Shown here: positions 7,292-17,848 of the stretch, in pieces
Numbering within the stretch: position 1 is the first letter of the stretch
How the letters are laid out: each line of letters begins with the position of its first letter
DNA from: Pseudomonadota bacterium
Lineage (GTDB): Bacteria > Desulfobacterota > Desulfovibrionia > Desulfovibrionales > Desulfovibrionaceae
DNA: 64,000 nt
Direction of reading: 5' to 3'
Assembly: GCA_018822105.1 (NCBI GenBank)
Contig: JAHJLB010000036.1
Coordinates: 1 to 64,000, forward strand
Translations under genes and position numbers: made by a program
Notes under the pieces: model-generated
Database searches by the model: none
What the model saw: the letters and a program-made list of their open reading frames with translations, nothing else
What the model was told of the DNA's origin: nothing

Positions 7292-10200
7292 ATGAGAACC
7301 TCCGCCGCCGCCTGCCTCTGCCTGGCACTGCTGTTCTCGGCCAGCCTGCTTTCGCCCCCGGCGGCCCGGGCCGAGCCGTTCCGCAAGAACGTCCTGTACC
7401 TCAACTCCTACCACAACGGCTACGCCTGGTCCGACGACATCCTGACGGGCCTGCGCTCCTTTTTCGCCGAATCCGGCTACGCCGTGGACCTGCAGATCGA
7501 GTACATGGACACCAAGCGCTTCGCCACCCCGGAGCGTGAGAAGGCCTTGTTCGAGTTCTACCGCGAGAAGTTCAAGGGCTCGCGCTTCGACATCATCATC
7601 TGCTCCGACGACTTCGCCTACAATTTCATCTTGGACCACCAGGACAGGCTTTTGCCCGGACTGCCCGTGGTCTTCTGCGGGGTCAACGACTTCCGCCGCG
7701 AGCGCCTGAAGGGCCATGAGAACACCACCGGAGTGGTGGAGAACGTGGACTTCGAGGCCACCCTGCGCCTGGCCGCGCGTCTGCACCCGGACCTGCGGCG
7801 CATGATCGTCATCGGCGACCGCTCGGTCACCGGCGCGGCCATCCAGGGCCAGATACGCGAGGTGGCCCCGAGGCTTGAGGGCACCCTGGACCTGGAGTTC
7901 TGGGACGACCTGCCCCTGGACGAGATCCTGGGGCGTCTGAGCGCCAGGCCCAAGGACGCCATGCTCTTCATCATTCCCATCTACCTGGAGCGCGGGGGCA
8001 AGCTCTATTCGGCGGACGAGGTGCTGGGCCTGATCTCGGCTAACGTGTCCATGCCGGTCTACAGCTGTTGGCGCTTCCTTCTGGGCCACGGCATGGTGGG
8101 CGGGCGCCTGCACAGCGGCGTGGACCACGGGCGCATGGCCGCGCGCCAGGCCGTGCGCATCCTGAGCGGGGAGCGGCCCGCCGATGTCCCCGTGGTGGAG
8201 CATTTCGACGATCCCTACGCCTTTGACTACGACGTGCTGAAGCGCCTGGGCATCCCCGTCTCCTCCCTGCCCGACGGCAGCGAGATCATCAACGAGCCCT
8301 ATGCCTTCTACACCATCAACAAGGGCCTGTTCTGGACCATCATCACCAGCATGGTGGTCTTGATCTTCATCCTGGTGCTGCTGGTGGCCAGCATCGGCCA
8401 GCGCCGCCGCATCCAGGAGCGCGTAAACGACCAGCTCTCGTTCCTCAAGATCCTCATGGACGCCATTCCGCTGCCCATCTATTCCCTGGGCCGCGACGGG
8501 GCCTTCCAGGACTGCAACAGGGCCTTCGAGCGCTTCTTCGGCACCACCCGCGAGGGCATTGCCGGCAGGCTTCCGCAGGCCATCGGCGATTCGGCCGTGG
8601 CGGGTGCGGACTGCCTGCGCGACGAGGTGGACCGCCAACTGCTCTCGGCCCCCGGGGCGCGGGTCTACGAATGCACGCTGGACGCGGCCCACGGCGGGGA
8701 GCGCTCCATGATCGTGAGCAAGGCCACCTACCTGAACGCCAAGGGCGAGACCATGGGGCTGGTGGGCGTCCTGAGCGACGTCACCGGCCTCAAGCGCGCC
8801 GAGGAGGAGCTGCGCCAGGCCGAGGAGAAGTACCGCGGCATCTTTGAGAATTCCGTGCTGGGCATCTTCCGCGCCGCGCCGGACGGGACGCTCCTCGACG
8901 CCAACAGGGCCCTTCTGGACATGCTGAACCAGGATGACCTGGCCGCCCTGCGCGAGATGGGCGCCGGCTTTCTGGCCGGAGAGGGCGCCGAGGCCTGGCT
9001 GGCCGCCGCGCCCGGCCCCGGCGGCGCCGCGGGCTACCGGCGCGAGATCCACCGCCCGGACGGGGCGCGCATGGCGGTGTTCCTGCACATCCGGGGCGTG
9101 GCCGACATGTCCGGGAGCCTCATGGCCTACGAGGGCATTGTGGAGGACATCACCCAGCGCGAGGAGGCCGAACGCGCCCTGCACGAGTCCCAGCGCATGC
9201 TCCTGCAGTCCCAGAAGATGGAGGCCATCGGTACCCTGGCTGGCGGCATCGCCCACGATTTCAACAACATCCTGACCAGCATCCTGAATTCGGCCGAGCT
9301 GGCCCTGCTCGACGCGCCCGAGGGCTCGGAGATGGCCGGGGACCTCTTGCGCGTCCTGCGCGCCAGCCAGCGCGGCAGCCAGCTGGTGCGGCAGATCCTG
9401 GCCTTCAGCCGCCCGTCCCAGGCCGGATTCGAGGCCGTGAACGTGGCCGAGGTGGTGCGCGAGACCCTGTCCCTGCTTTCGGCCTCGCTGCCGCGCAACA
9501 TCATCGTGCGCGAGGACATCCGCCGCGACCCGGCCCTGGCCCTGGCCGACCCCATCCAGCTGCACCAGGTGTTCCTGAACCTTTGCACCAACGCCTTCCA
9601 GGCCATGCGCGAGGTGGGCGGCGACCTGCTTCTGACCCTGCACGACGAGGCCTTGGACGTCGCCGCCGCCGAGCCCCTGTCCCTGCCGCCGGGCCGCTAC
9701 CTGCGCCTGTGCATCAGCGATACCGGCCCAGGCATCCCCGAGGACATCCTGGACAAGATCTTCGACCCCTTCTTCACCACCAAGGGCAAGGCCGAAGGCA
9801 CCGGCCTGGGGCTTGCCGTGGTGCATGGCATCATCACGGCGCACAAGGGCGCGGTGGTGGTGTCGAGCATCCCCTGGGAGCGCACCAGCTTCGACATCTA
9901 CCTGCCGCTTCTGGAGCGCGCCGGGGCCGCGGCCCCGCGCCAGGGCGAGCAGGTGCGCCGGGGCCAGGGCCGCATCCTCTTCGTGGAGGACGACCAGGAC
10001 CAGCTGACCACCATCCCGCGCGTCCTGGAGCGCCTGGGCTACGAGGTCACGGCCTCGCCCTCGGCCACCGAGGCCCTGCGGCTGCTGAGCGGCTCGCCCG
10101 GCGCCTTCGACCTGGTGCTCACGGACTTCGACATGCCCGAGGTCAACGGGGTGGAGTTCGCGCGCAGGCTCTTCGCGGAGCACAGGCACCTGCCGGTGGT

Positions 10201-10333
10201 CATGGTTTCCGGGCGGCTGTACGCCGGGGAAATGCCTGCGGACCTGCCGCCGAACATCCTGCGGGTGCTGGCCAAACCCTACAGCCAGGGCGCGCTTTCC
10301 GAGGCCCTGGGCGGGATACTGGCCGCGGGCTAG
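7292..10333 (+). CDS. hybrid sensor histidine kinase with periplasmic ABC-type substrate-binding domain
   Basis: A 1013-residue membrane kinase. Order: signal peptide (1-27, ending ARAEP), a periplasmic domain resembling ABC_sub_bind lipoproteins (about 30-310), one membrane helix (about 345-370), PAS (about 381-490), PAS (about 510-625), HisKA with the phospho-His in GIAHDFNN (about 654), HATPase with [20 protein letters not shown] and [11 protein letters not shown], and a C-terminal receiver with acidic pair VEDD and Asp in [11 protein letters not shown] (about 943). It probably reads a small extracellular ligand. The ATG at 7292 begins a clean signal peptide, which is why I prefer it; the ribosome site is weak. 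It follows mdh by 13 bases, so a link to C4-acid metabolism is possible but unproven. No DNA-binding output protein is adjacent. Confidence 0.88.
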   Translation: MRTSAAACLCLALLFSASLLSPPAARAEPFRKNVLYLNSYHNGYAWSDDILTGLRSFFAESGYAVDLQIEYMDTKRFATPEREKALFEFYREKFKGSRFDIIICSDDFAYNFILDHQDRLLPGLPVVFCGVNDFRRERLKGHENTTGVVENVDFEATLRLAARLHPDLRRMIVIGDRSVTGAAIQGQIREVAPRLEGTLDLEFWDDLPLDEILGRLSARPKDAMLFIIPIYLERGGKLYSADEVLGLISANVSMPVYSCWRFLLGHGMVGGRLHSGVDHGRMAARQAVRILSGERPADVPVVEHFDDPYAFDYDVLKRLGIPVSSLPDGSEIINEPYAFYTINKGLFWTIITSMVVLIFILVLLVASIGQRRRIQERVNDQLSFLKILMDAIPLPIYSLGRDGAFQDCNRAFERFFGTTREGIAGRLPQAIGDSAVAGADCLRDEVDRQLLSAPGARVYECTLDAAHGGERSMIVSKATYLNAKGETMGLVGVLSDVTGLKRAEEELRQAEEKYRGIFENSVLGIFRAAPDGTLLDANRALLDMLNQDDLAALREMGAGFLAGEGAEAWLAAAPGPGGAAGYRREIHRPDGARMAVFLHIRGVADMSGSLMAYEGIVEDITQREEAERALHESQRMLLQSQKMEAIGTLAGGIAHDFNNILTSILNSAELALLDAPEGSEMAGDLLRVLRASQRGSQLVRQILAFSRPSQAGFEAVNVAEVVRETLSLLSASLPRNIIVREDIRRDPALALADPIQLHQVFLNLCTNAFQAMREVGGDLLLTLHDEALDVAAAEPLSLPPGRYLRLCISDTGPGIPEDILDKIFDPFFTTKGKAEGTGLGLAVVHGIITAHKGAVVVSSIPWERTSFDIYLPLLERAGAAAPRQGEQVRRGQGRILFVEDDQDQLTTIPRVLERLGYEVTASPSATEALRLLSGSPGAFDLVLTDFDMPEVNGVEFARRLFAEHRHLPVVMVSGRLYAGEMPADLPPNILRVLAKPYSQGALSEALGGILAAG

Positions 10334-10388
10334 CCCCCGCGCCTCGGATCCGCAGGGTGCAGCCCCTTGGGGATGATGCAGGAAGGGG

Positions 10389-10471
10389 GGCGCCGGCAGG
10401 CCGCGCGGCACCGGTTCGGCCTGGGGATATTGGGTCTTGGGGGAGCCGCTTTTGCGCGGCCTGCCGGCGCC
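10389..10471. repeat. 18-bp perfect inverted repeat between convergent genes
   Basis: GGCGCCGGCAGGCCGCGC at 10389-10406 and its exact reverse complement at 10454-10471, separated by 47 bases. It lies in the 170-base gap between the convergent kinase and uup genes. It could act as a transcription stop for both strands, though neither side has a T-run. Confidence 0.75.
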
Positions 10472-10503
10472 GATTCCGGGCCGGCCCCGGGCTGGAGCCC
10501 GCC

Positions 10504-12447
10504 TCAGTCCGCGGGGTCCAGCTCGCGCAGCCGTGCTTCGGCCTGCTCCCAGCGGGCAAAGGCCTCTTCCAGCTCCGCCTCCATGGCGATGAGGGCGTTG
10601 CGCGCGGCGGTGACGGCAAGGGGGGCCTTCTTGTACAGCTCCGGGTCCGCCAATTGCGCCGAGGCGCTGGCGATGTCCGTCTCCAACTGCTCGATGCGGG
10701 CCGGGAAGGCCGCCAGCTCCTCCTGGAGGGACTGCTTTTCGCGCTGGTCCTTGAAGCTCAGCTTGCGCTGCCTGGCCGCCCCCCCGTCCTGGGCCTCCGG
10801 CTGCTTGACCAGGGCGGGCTTCCCGCCGGCCTTGCCTGCGGCCTTGCCCGCCGCCGGGTCCGTGGCCGCGGGGCGCTGGCGCAGCCAGTCGTCGTAGCCG
10901 CCCACATATTCCGCGACCTCGCCATCGCCCTCGAAGACCAGGGTGCTCGTGACCACGTTGTTCAGGAACGCGCGGTCGTGGCTGACCACGATGAGGGTGC
11001 CGGCATACTCCATGAGGCGGTCTTCCAGAAGCTCCAGGGTCTCGGCGTCCAGGTCGTTGGTGGGCTCGTCCATGACCAGCACGTTGGAGGGCCGGGTGAA
11101 CAGGCGCGCCAGCAGCAGGCGGTTGCGCTCCCCGCCGGAAAGTACGCGCACCGGGCTGTTGGCACGGTCGGGGGAGAACAGGAAGTCCTTGAGGTAGCCC
11201 ATGACATGGCGGGAGCGGTCCCCGATGGTGACCACGTCGTTGCCGTCGGCCACGCTCTCGCGCACGCTCTTGTTGGGGTCCAGCTCCTCGCGGTGCTGGT
11301 CGAAATAGGCCACCTCCAGGTTGGTGCCCAGGCGCACGGTGCCCGTGGTGGGCCGGAGCTTGCCCAGCAGCACCTGGATCAGGGTGGTCTTGCCCGCTCC
11401 GTTGGGGCCGATGAGGCCCAGCTTGTCGCCGCGGATGATGGACAGGTCGAGGTTCTGGAACACCGGCCGCTCGGCCGCGCCCCAGGAGAAGGACACGCCC
11501 TGGGCCTCCACCACCAGCTTGCCCGAGCGCTCGGCGTTCTGGACGATGATGGTGGCGTTGCCCGAGCGCTCCCGGCGGCTGGCGCGCTCGTCGCGCAGCT
11601 TCTTGAGTTCGCGCACGCGGCCCTCGTTCCTCGTGCGGCGGGCCTTGACGCCCTGGCGCACCCAGACCTCCTCGCGGGCCAGCTTCTTGTCGAACTCGGC
11701 CCAGCCCTTTTCCTCGGAGGCCAGCAGAGCCTCCTTGCGCAGGAGGAAGGTGTCGTAGTCGCAGGACCAGTCCGCCAGCTTGCCCCGGTCCAGCTCAATG
11801 ATGCGCGTGGCGATGCGCCGCAGGAACATGCGGTCGTGGGTGATGAAGATGAGCGTGCGCACGTGGCGCAGCAGGAAATCCTCCAGCCAGGCGATGGAGT
11901 CGATGTCCAGGTGGTTGGTGGGCTCGTCCAGCAGCAGCACGTCGGGATTGCCCACCAGGGCGCGGGCCAAAAGCGCCCGGCGCTTGAGCCCGCCGGAGAG
12001 GTCCTCGAAGCGCGCGTCGGCATTGATGGCCAGACGCGAGATGGCCGCGTCCACATCCGAGAGCTCGGTCCAGCCGCCCAGGTCCGAAAGGGCGGACTGG
12101 GCCTCGGACAGGCGGTCGGGGTCGCCGCTGGCCAGGGCGTTGTGGTGGTCGGCGATGCGCCGGCCCATTTCGCCCAGGCCCTGGGTGACCACCTCGTACA
12201 CGGTGCCGTTGAGCACTTCCGGGACCTTTTGCGACAGGCGGGCCACGGTGAGGCCCACGGACCGGGCGATGTCGCCGCTGTCCGGGGTCAGGTCGCCGGA
12301 GAGCAGGCGCAGCAGGGTGGACTTGCCCTCGCCGTTGCGGCCCACGAGGCAGACGCGCTGCCCCGGCTCGATCTGGAAGGATATGCCGTCGAGCAGCTTG
12401 GGGCCGCCGAAACTCATGCTCAGATTGTTTACGCTGAAGAGTGCCAT
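10504..12447 (-). CDS. uup: ABC-F family ATPase, Uup-like
   Basis: A 647-residue soluble protein with two ABC ATPase domains and no membrane segments. Domain 1 (about 4-240) has GRNGEGKS, LSGGLKRR and LLLDEPTNHLD; domain 2 (about 310-530) has GPNGAGKT, LSGGERNR and VMDEPTNDLD. The C-terminal 85 residues are charged and predicted coiled coil, as in Uup, which binds branched nucleic acids and also acts on ribosomes. The linker between the domains is rich in Arg and Lys. Length matches E. coli Uup (635). The start gives the usual MALFSVNNLSMSFG opening. Role in precise transposon excision or ribosome rescue is from the family, not from this sequence. Confidence 0.9.
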   Translation of the reverse strand: MALFSVNNLSMSFGGPKLLDGISFQIEPGQRVCLVGRNGEGKSTLLRLLSGDLTPDSGDIARSVGLTVARLSQKVPEVLNGTVYEVVTQGLGEMGRRIADHHNALASGDPDRLSEAQSALSDLGGWTELSDVDAAISRLAINADARFEDLSGGLKRRALLARALVGNPDVLLLDEPTNHLDIDSIAWLEDFLLRHVRTLIFITHDRMFLRRIATRIIELDRGKLADWSCDYDTFLLRKEALLASEEKGWAEFDKKLAREEVWVRQGVKARRTRNEGRVRELKKLRDERASRRERSGNATIIVQNAERSGKLVVEAQGVSFSWGAAERPVFQNLDLSIIRGDKLGLIGPNGAGKTTLIQVLLGKLRPTTGTVRLGTNLEVAYFDQHREELDPNKSVRESVADGNDVVTIGDRSRHVMGYLKDFLFSPDRANSPVRVLSGGERNRLLLARLFTRPSNVLVMDEPTNDLDAETLELLEDRLMEYAGTLIVVSHDRAFLNNVVTSTLVFEGDGEVAEYVGGYDDWLRQRPAATDPAAGKAAGKAGGKPALVKQPEAQDGGAARQRKLSFKDQREKQSLQEELAAFPARIEQLETDIASASAQLADPELYKKAPLAVTAARNALIAMEAELEEAFARWEQAEARLRELDPAD

Positions 12448-12584
12448 GCACGGGTTCGTATGCTGGAGCAGCCGATGGGTCAAGGAGTGTTGCGCGCGGA
12501 AGAACCCGCAGGGCCGGAAGGCAGCCTGCGCAACGGCACCCTGTGAAGGCGCGCCCGTCTGCGGACGCGCTGCGGGCTGGAGCC

Positions 12585-13331
12585 TCAGCTGGCGCGGGTC
12601 TGGTCCGGATGCGCAAGATACAGGGCCGCGCCATGGGCGATGACCCCGGGGTTGGTGAAGTCCTCGGGCGAGGAGATGGTGCTGCCGACGGTGTAGCGCA
12701 TGGCCTCCAGGAACAGGGCTGCGCCGCCCTCGTGGCGCTGCTGCATGGCTTGACCCAACTGCTCGCAAAGGTAATGCGCGCAGCGCGGGGATTTGAAAAG
12801 CCGCAGGGTGCAGCCGTCTTCGGCCAGGCAGCTGCAGTAGCCCGGCCGGATGCTGCGCTCCCGCCCGTTGTGCGCCGATTCCAGCTTCTGCATCCTGCCG
12901 ATGACGTGGGCCATGTGCAGGGCCGTGGGGGAACCCTGCGCATTCATCAAGTCGGTCATGTTCAGGATGACGAAATGGTCCCGATTGCAGCAGCCGGCGG
13001 GCGGGTTTGGGCAATGCCCGGCGCAGTAGGCGCGCGGCCCGGACTCCAGGATGATGTCCAGCTGGCGGATATACAGGGTGTAGGCGATGACCTGCCGGCG
13101 CACGGCGCACTTCAGGGCGCCGAGGTGCCCGCTCAGGCTCTCGATCTGATTGCTGGAGCACTGCTCCGTGAGGAAGGGGTAGGCCTTTGGCCCCAGAGCC
13201 TCCAGGTCGCCGTCCACGCCGGAGTGGTCGGGCTGCTCAAGGATGCTCAACCAGTGGTCGATGGGCATGGCGTCCTGCGGGTTCACGGCAAGGCTGGCGA
13301 GCGGGAGTACCAGCCACAGGTGCCATTTCAA
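12585..13331 (-). CDS. cysteine-rich, probably exported protein of unknown function
   Basis: I do not recognise this protein. The clear coding part has about a dozen cysteines, in clusters such as CAGHC, GCCN, GYCSC and RCAHYLC, without CxxCH heme motifs or a standard ferredoxin pattern. A TTG at 13331, five bases after TAAGG, would give MLKWHLWLVLPLASLAVNPQ, a short signal peptide; an ATG at 13268 after AGGA is the alternative and would make a 227-residue cytoplasmic form. Paired cysteines plus a signal peptide suggest a disulfide-rich periplasmic protein. It is preceded by an AT-richer intergenic region and divergent from a sensor kinase. Start and localisation are inference. Confidence 0.55.
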   Translation of the reverse strand: MKWHLWLVLPLASLAVNPQDAMPIDHWLSILEQPDHSGVDGDLEALGPKAYPFLTEQCSSNQIESLSGHLGALKCAVRRQVIAYTLYIRQLDIILESGPRAYCAGHCPNPPAGCCNRDHFVILNMTDLMNAQGSPTALHMAHVIGRMQKLESAHNGRERSIRPGYCSCLAEDGCTLRLFKSPRCAHYLCEQLGQAMQQRHEGGAALFLEAMRYTVGSTISSPEDFTNPGVIAHGAALYLAHPDQTRAS

Positions 13332-13807
13332 CAAGGCCTTAGTCTTGTTCGGCCGCGCCTGGCAAGGGGGCAGGTCAGAGGCGCGGTGCGCCATTGCCGC
13401 GCAGCCGGGGCTGTGCGCGGCGGGCCTTGTATGAATTGTTATACGTATGCGCAGGCTCTGCGCTGTTGCCGGGAGGAGGACCGCAAAACGCAGCTTGTCG
13501 TAATATCGGAATATATTTTGCGCGGTCCTGATGGGGGCAGCGCTCGCCATGGGCCAGTATCCTGCCTGCGCCGCTCTGCTGCTGCGGCCGCGAGGCTGGC
13601 GAATGTATAATTGTGGTGCCCTGCGGATGATGGCTTGGGGGGCCGCGTTTCGCATATATATGTTTACGCCGGGACTAGTGTGTCATACACTCCGCCTGCG
13701 AAAAGCGATCAGTCCTGGACATGTTCCATCTGGATGGTATAGATACGTATGAATGGAATCTTTGGCTTTGTCCGGTCTGGCTGCGCCAGATGTTTTGGAG
13801 GTGGTGG
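13332..13807. promoter_or_regulatory. 476-base divergent intergenic region with repeated ATACGTAT palindromes
   Basis: No gene seen. This stretch is noticeably richer in A/T than its surroundings. It separates the leftward cysteine-rich gene from the rightward kinase. The 8-bp palindrome ATACGTAT occurs twice, at 13441-13448 and 13743-13750, one near each gene. Other AT sites are TATAAT at 13606-13611 and the palindrome CATATATATG at 13653-13662. These are candidate promoter and operator elements. Confidence 0.45.
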
Positions 13808-16549
13808 ATGCGGCAGACCTTGAGCGGCCCAGCCGAAGCGCCGGCGGACGCCTCTGACGACTGCGCGGCCCAGGTCAGGGTCTGCAGGGATCTTGCGGAC
13901 TACCAGGGTTTCCTGGAGGACTCCCCGGACGCCATGATGATTTCAGAGGTCACGGGCGTCATCCGCGCGGTGAATCGCTGCTTTTGCGCGGAAACGGGTT
14001 TGACGCGCGAGGAGCTCATCGGCAAGACCGTGGCCGACCTGGGCTTCTACCCGGACATCACGCAGCGCGACCGGTTGTTCGTCCAGCTCAAGGCCAATGG
14101 CCAGGTGCGTGAGTTCAAGGTCCGCCTGCGCTCAAAGGTTCTTGGCGAGTTCGCGGGCCTGGTTTCCGCCTCGCTCATCGTGCTGAACGGCGAAACCCTG
14201 CTCCTGAGCACAATCCGCAACCTGAGCGACCTGGCGGCCGCCCAGGAGGCGCTGCGCAAGAGCGAGGAGCTGCTGCGCGGGGCCTTCCAGGCCAGCCTGG
14301 ATCCCATCTCCCTTTCCACGACCACTGGCGAGTTCGTGGAGGTCAACGAGGCCTTCTGCGAACAGTACGGGCTCGGCCGCGAGAAGATCATCGGCCGGAC
14401 GAGCCTGGAGCTCGGGCTCTGGCGTCAGACTGCTCAGCGCGAGTCGTTCATGGCCGCCCTGGCCGCCCAGGGCTCGGTGCGCTACTTCGAAGCCTCCCTG
14501 GTCGACCGGCAGGGGGCCTCCCGGCCGTGCCTGCTCTCCGCCCGGATCACGGTTGTCGGCGGTGTGCCCCTGGTGCTCACCGTGGCCAAGGACATCACCA
14601 GGCTCATGGAGGCCGAGGACTCCCTGCGCCGGAGCGAGGAGTTCTTCCGCACCCTGATGCACGGCGGCGTGGATCCGGTGGCCCTGGCGGAGCCAAACGG
14701 CACCTTCGTGGAGGTCAATGACGCCTTTGCGGAGCTGGTCGGCTATGCGCACCAGGAGATCATCGGCAAAAACGCCACCCAACTGGGGCTCTGGCATGAT
14801 CTCGCCCAGCGCGACGAGTTGCGCCGGATGATGGCCGAGCAGGGGGCCATCCACAACTATGCCCTGACCGTGCGGCGGCAGGACGGCTCCCTGCGCCACT
14901 GCCTCATCTCCGGCCGGCGGCTGACCATCGGCGGGCGCGAGATGCTCTATTCCTCCACCAAGGACGTCACCGAGCTGCGCGCCATCGAAGAGGCGCGCCG
15001 GGCCGGGGAGAACCGCCTGCGGACCCTGGTGGACACCGCCCTGGAAGGCGTCCTGATCGTGGGCGCGGACGGGCACATCAACTTCGTCAACGCGCGCATG
15101 TGCGAACTTCTGGGCCGGGCGCAGCAGGCCGTGCTGGGCCGCAGTCCGGCGGACTTCGGCATCCCGGCCAGCCTGGACCCCATGTGCCCGCTGCCCGAGG
15201 ACGGGCGCAGGCCCTCCCAGGACGTACAGCTGGCCAGGCCGGACGGCACCTCCTGCTGGACCATCATGAACGACACCCCGCTCATGGCCGAGGACGGCGT
15301 CTGCATCGGCGCCGTGGGCCTGTTCACGGACATTTCCCAGCGCAAGCAGATGGAGGAGGATCTTGTCCAGGCCTGCATCCGGGCCGAGGCCGCGGACAAG
15401 GCCAAGAGCGAGTTCCTGGCGAACATGAGCCATGAGATACGCACGCCGCTCAATGGCATGCTCGGCATGCTCCAGCTCATGCAGTACAACAACTCGGCCA
15501 AGGAGCAGGCCATCTACGTCAGCAACGCGGTGGGCGCGGGCCACAGGCTGCTCTCGCTGCTCAACGACGTGCTCGACTTCTCCAGGATGGACGCCGGCCA
15601 GGTCCAGTTGCGTTGCGGGCTGTTCAAGATGTCCAGGCTCTTCGATTCCGTGGCGGCCCTGTTCGAATCCGCCGCGGCGGCCAAGAAACTGGAGCTGGCC
15701 TTTACGCTCGACCCCAGCGTGCCGGAATATCTCCTGGGCGATGAAGCCCGCATACGGCAAGTGCTGTTCAACCTCGTGGGCAACGCGGTCAAGTTCACCG
15801 CTTCGGGCAGCGTGCGCGTGCAGGCCTGGGCCAAGCCCGATGAACGGCGCGGCCCTGGCGGGGTCCGGCTGTACATGTCCGTGACCGACACCGGCATTGG
15901 CATCCCGGATGACAAGATCGCGCACGTGTTCCGCCGGTTCACCCAGAGCGACGGCACCTTCACGCGCGGCTACGAGGGCGCCGGGCTGGGCCTGGCCATC
16001 GTGAAGCGCATCGTGAACCTGATGCAGGGCGGCATCTCCGTGGAGAGCGAGGTCGGGGTGGGCACCGCCATGAACCTGCACCTGCGTCTGGACACGATGC
16101 AGCCCGTCGTCCAGGAGGCGGACCGCGAAGGCGTCGTCCATGCGGACGGGGCGCCGACCCTGCGCATCCTCCTGGCCGAGGACGACCTCACCAGCCAGCT
16201 CGCCATGCGGGTCATGCTGGCGCGCCTGGGGCACCAGGTGGCCTTTGCGGAGGACGGCCGCAGGGCGCTGGAGGTCTTGCGGACGGGTGATTTCGACTGC
16301 ATCCTCATGGACATCCAGATGCCGGAGATGGACGGCGTGGAAGCGACCCGGCTCATCCGCACCGCGCCGGAACTGGCGGACAAGTCGGACATTCCCATCA
16401 TCGCCCTCACGGCCTATGCCATGACCGGGGATCGGGAGAAGTTTCTGGCGGCGGGCCTGGACGGGCATGTGCCCAAGCCGGTGCGCATGGAGGAGCTGCG
16501 TCAGATTCTGGACCGGGTGGTCAGGAGAACGGTCGCTACGGAAGCCTGA
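13808..16549 (+). CDS. soluble multi-PAS hybrid sensor histidine kinase
   Basis: A 913-residue protein with no membrane segment. Four PAS domains lie at about 30-145, 148-265, 271-390 and 396-515; the first three share the pattern V-N-x-x-F...IIG-x-LGL/F and look like tandem duplicates. Then HisKA with the phospho-His in [12 protein letters not shown] (about 540), HATPase with [11 protein letters not shown] and GAGLGLAIV (about 640-755), and a receiver with LLAEDD and Asp in [11 protein letters not shown] (about 834). The ATG at 13808 follows GGAGG (13797-13801), six bases away; the frame is open further upstream without a ribosome site. It probably senses an internal signal. No output regulator is adjacent; the neighbouring AraC gene is convergent. 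Confidence 0.9.
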   Translation: MRQTLSGPAEAPADASDDCAAQVRVCRDLADYQGFLEDSPDAMMISEVTGVIRAVNRCFCAETGLTREELIGKTVADLGFYPDITQRDRLFVQLKANGQVREFKVRLRSKVLGEFAGLVSASLIVLNGETLLLSTIRNLSDLAAAQEALRKSEELLRGAFQASLDPISLSTTTGEFVEVNEAFCEQYGLGREKIIGRTSLELGLWRQTAQRESFMAALAAQGSVRYFEASLVDRQGASRPCLLSARITVVGGVPLVLTVAKDITRLMEAEDSLRRSEEFFRTLMHGGVDPVALAEPNGTFVEVNDAFAELVGYAHQEIIGKNATQLGLWHDLAQRDELRRMMAEQGAIHNYALTVRRQDGSLRHCLISGRRLTIGGREMLYSSTKDVTELRAIEEARRAGENRLRTLVDTALEGVLIVGADGHINFVNARMCELLGRAQQAVLGRSPADFGIPASLDPMCPLPEDGRRPSQDVQLARPDGTSCWTIMNDTPLMAEDGVCIGAVGLFTDISQRKQMEEDLVQACIRAEAADKAKSEFLANMSHEIRTPLNGMLGMLQLMQYNNSAKEQAIYVSNAVGAGHRLLSLLNDVLDFSRMDAGQVQLRCGLFKMSRLFDSVAALFESAAAAKKLELAFTLDPSVPEYLLGDEARIRQVLFNLVGNAVKFTASGSVRVQAWAKPDERRGPGGVRLYMSVTDTGIGIPDDKIAHVFRRFTQSDGTFTRGYEGAGLGLAIVKRIVNLMQGGISVESEVGVGTAMNLHLRLDTMQPVVQEADREGVVHADGAPTLRILLAEDDLTSQLAMRVMLARLGHQVAFAEDGRRALEVLRTGDFDCILMDIQMPEMDGVEATRLIRTAPELADKSDIPIIALTAYAMTGDREKFLAAGLDGHVPKPVRMEELRQILDRVVRRTVATEA

Positions 16550-16556
16550 GCGGGGT

Positions 16557-17420
16557 TCAGCCCGTCGGCTTGTGGGCCTGGGCGTACTGGCCCGGGGTGA
16601 GCCCCACCACGCGCGTGAAGTGCCGGGTCAGGTGGGCCTGATCGCAGAAGCCGGCGGCGAGCGCCGCCTCGGCCAGGCCGGCCCCGCCGCGCAAGAGCTT
16701 TTTGGCCCGGCGCAGCCGCAAATGCGTCTGAAAGGCGTGCGGCGGCAGGCCCAGGGCCCGGGTGAAGGCCCGGTGCAGGGCGTACATGCCCACCCCGCAC
16801 GTCTTCGCCAGCCCGGCCAGGTCCACGCCTTCCTCCGCCTCTGCCTCCAGGCGCCGTCGGGCAGCCAGGACCGCCTCGGCCAGGGCCGCATTCCCCGCCT
16901 CCTCCCGCATTTCTGCGAGCCCGTGCCCGGTCAGGCGCTCCAGGCATTCCGCCAGCAGAGACTGCCGCTCCAGAAGCCCTGCGGGCGCGTCCAGGGCCTC
17001 GGCCAGACGCTCCAGCATCTGCGCCAGCACCGGGTCGTCCAGGCGCGGGCCGGCCGGGCGCAGCCCCGCCAGCTCTGGCGGCAGCGCCTCGGGGGCGAGG
17101 CTCAGGGCCAGGTAGGAGCAGCCCTCGGCCCCTGCCGGGGCGCAGGCGTGGGCCTGGCCCGGGGCAAGGACGAAGACGGATCCGGGCGGCACGAGGGTCT
17201 CGGTTCCGGCAAGGTCCATGCGCCGCGTTCCGGACCGCACCACGCCCAGGACCAGGGAGTCGTGGGCGTGGCGCGCCTGGGTGGCGGGCGAGGCTTGCGC
17301 CAGGGCCAGGCAGACGCCGGGCAGTTCCGCCGGGCAGAGCAGCCGGACGTCTCCTCTGGGGGGCCGGCTAGAGCAGCGCGGGCGCGAACTTGGCGAGGAT
17401 GTAGAGGTCTTCTCCGGCAT
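16557..17420 (-). CDS. AraC-family transcriptional regulator with cupin sensor domain
   Basis: A 287-residue regulator. The N-terminal part (about 30-140) has the cupin-like PPGSVFVLAPGQAHA segment; the C-terminal 100 residues carry the two helix-turn-helix motifs of AraC proteins, ending AGFCDQAHLTRHFTRVVGLTPGQYA. Its start overlaps the end of the upstream cupin gene by 53 bases, and the first 28 residues are low-complexity, so the true start may be an internal non-standard codon. Coupling to the cupin gene suggests both respond to the same small molecule. It ends eight bases from the convergent kinase gene. Confidence 0.85.
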   Translation of the reverse strand: MPEKTSTSSPSSRPRCSSRPPRGDVRLLCPAELPGVCLALAQASPATQARHAHDSLVLGVVRSGTRRMDLAGTETLVPPGSVFVLAPGQAHACAPAGAEGCSYLALSLAPEALPPELAGLRPAGPRLDDPVLAQMLERLAEALDAPAGLLERQSLLAECLERLTGHGLAEMREEAGNAALAEAVLAARRRLEAEAEEGVDLAGLAKTCGVGMYALHRAFTRALGLPPHAFQTHLRLRRAKKLLRGGAGLAEAALAAGFCDQAHLTRHFTRVVGLTPGQYAQAHKPTG

Positions 17421-17760
17421 GGGCCCTCACGCTGTGCGCCATGCCTGGGGGGATGAGCCCGCAGGTCCCTGGCTGGTATGCGGCTTCCCGTCCGCCCAGT
17501 GTGCCTACGCCCGCGCCGCGCACAACCTCGTGCAGCTCCAGGTTGCCTTCATGGACGTGGGATGAAAGCTCGGCCCCGGCGTCGATGCGCACCAGATGCG
17601 TGCTCATGGCCCCGCCCGTGTCCGCGGCGGTGAGCAGGTGCCGCAGGGCCACCCCGGCGAAGCGCGGATGCGGGTTCCAGGGCCGTGTGGCCAGGTCCGT
17701 GTCGCCCTCGGGCCGGGCCAGGCGGCAGGCGCCCACAAGAAAGGCATGGTCGGTGTGCAT
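17368..17760 (-). CDS. small cupin-domain protein
   Basis: A 130-residue single-domain cupin. The metal-binding pattern is visible as SSHVHEGNLELHEVVRG (motif 1, with two His, Glu and a further His) and PGTCGLIPPGMAHSV (motif 2). AAGGAGC sits seven bases before the ATG at 17760. Such proteins bind a metal and a small ligand, and some are dioxygenases or isomerases; substrate cannot be told. Its 3' end overlaps the AraC gene, so the two are translationally coupled. Confidence 0.8.
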   Translation of the reverse strand: MHTDHAFLVGACRLARPEGDTDLATRPWNPHPRFAGVALRHLLTAADTGGAMSTHLVRIDAGAELSSHVHEGNLELHEVVRGAGVGTLGGREAAYQPGTCGLIPPGMAHSVRAHAGEDLYILAKFAPALL

Positions 17761-17848
17761 AAAAGCTCCTTGGTTTGGGGTGGGGGGGTGACTTCCCCGC
17801 CCTTCTGCCAAGAAACCGCGCGCCGGGTCTTGAACGTTCTTGCAGGTC

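Noticed and set aside
12550-12571. Hairpin between uup and the cysteine-rich gene as a terminator
   Set aside because: The stem has a mismatch, almost no loop and no T-run; too weak to call.
13721-13807. A longer N-terminus for the multi-PAS kinase
   Set aside because: No ribosome site for upstream starts; ATG 13808 has GGAGG at ideal distance, and the extra residues are Trp-rich and unlike the family.
17421-17460. A different, upstream start for the AraC-family gene
   Set aside because: No start codon with a ribosome site is found there; the frame lies inside the cupin gene.
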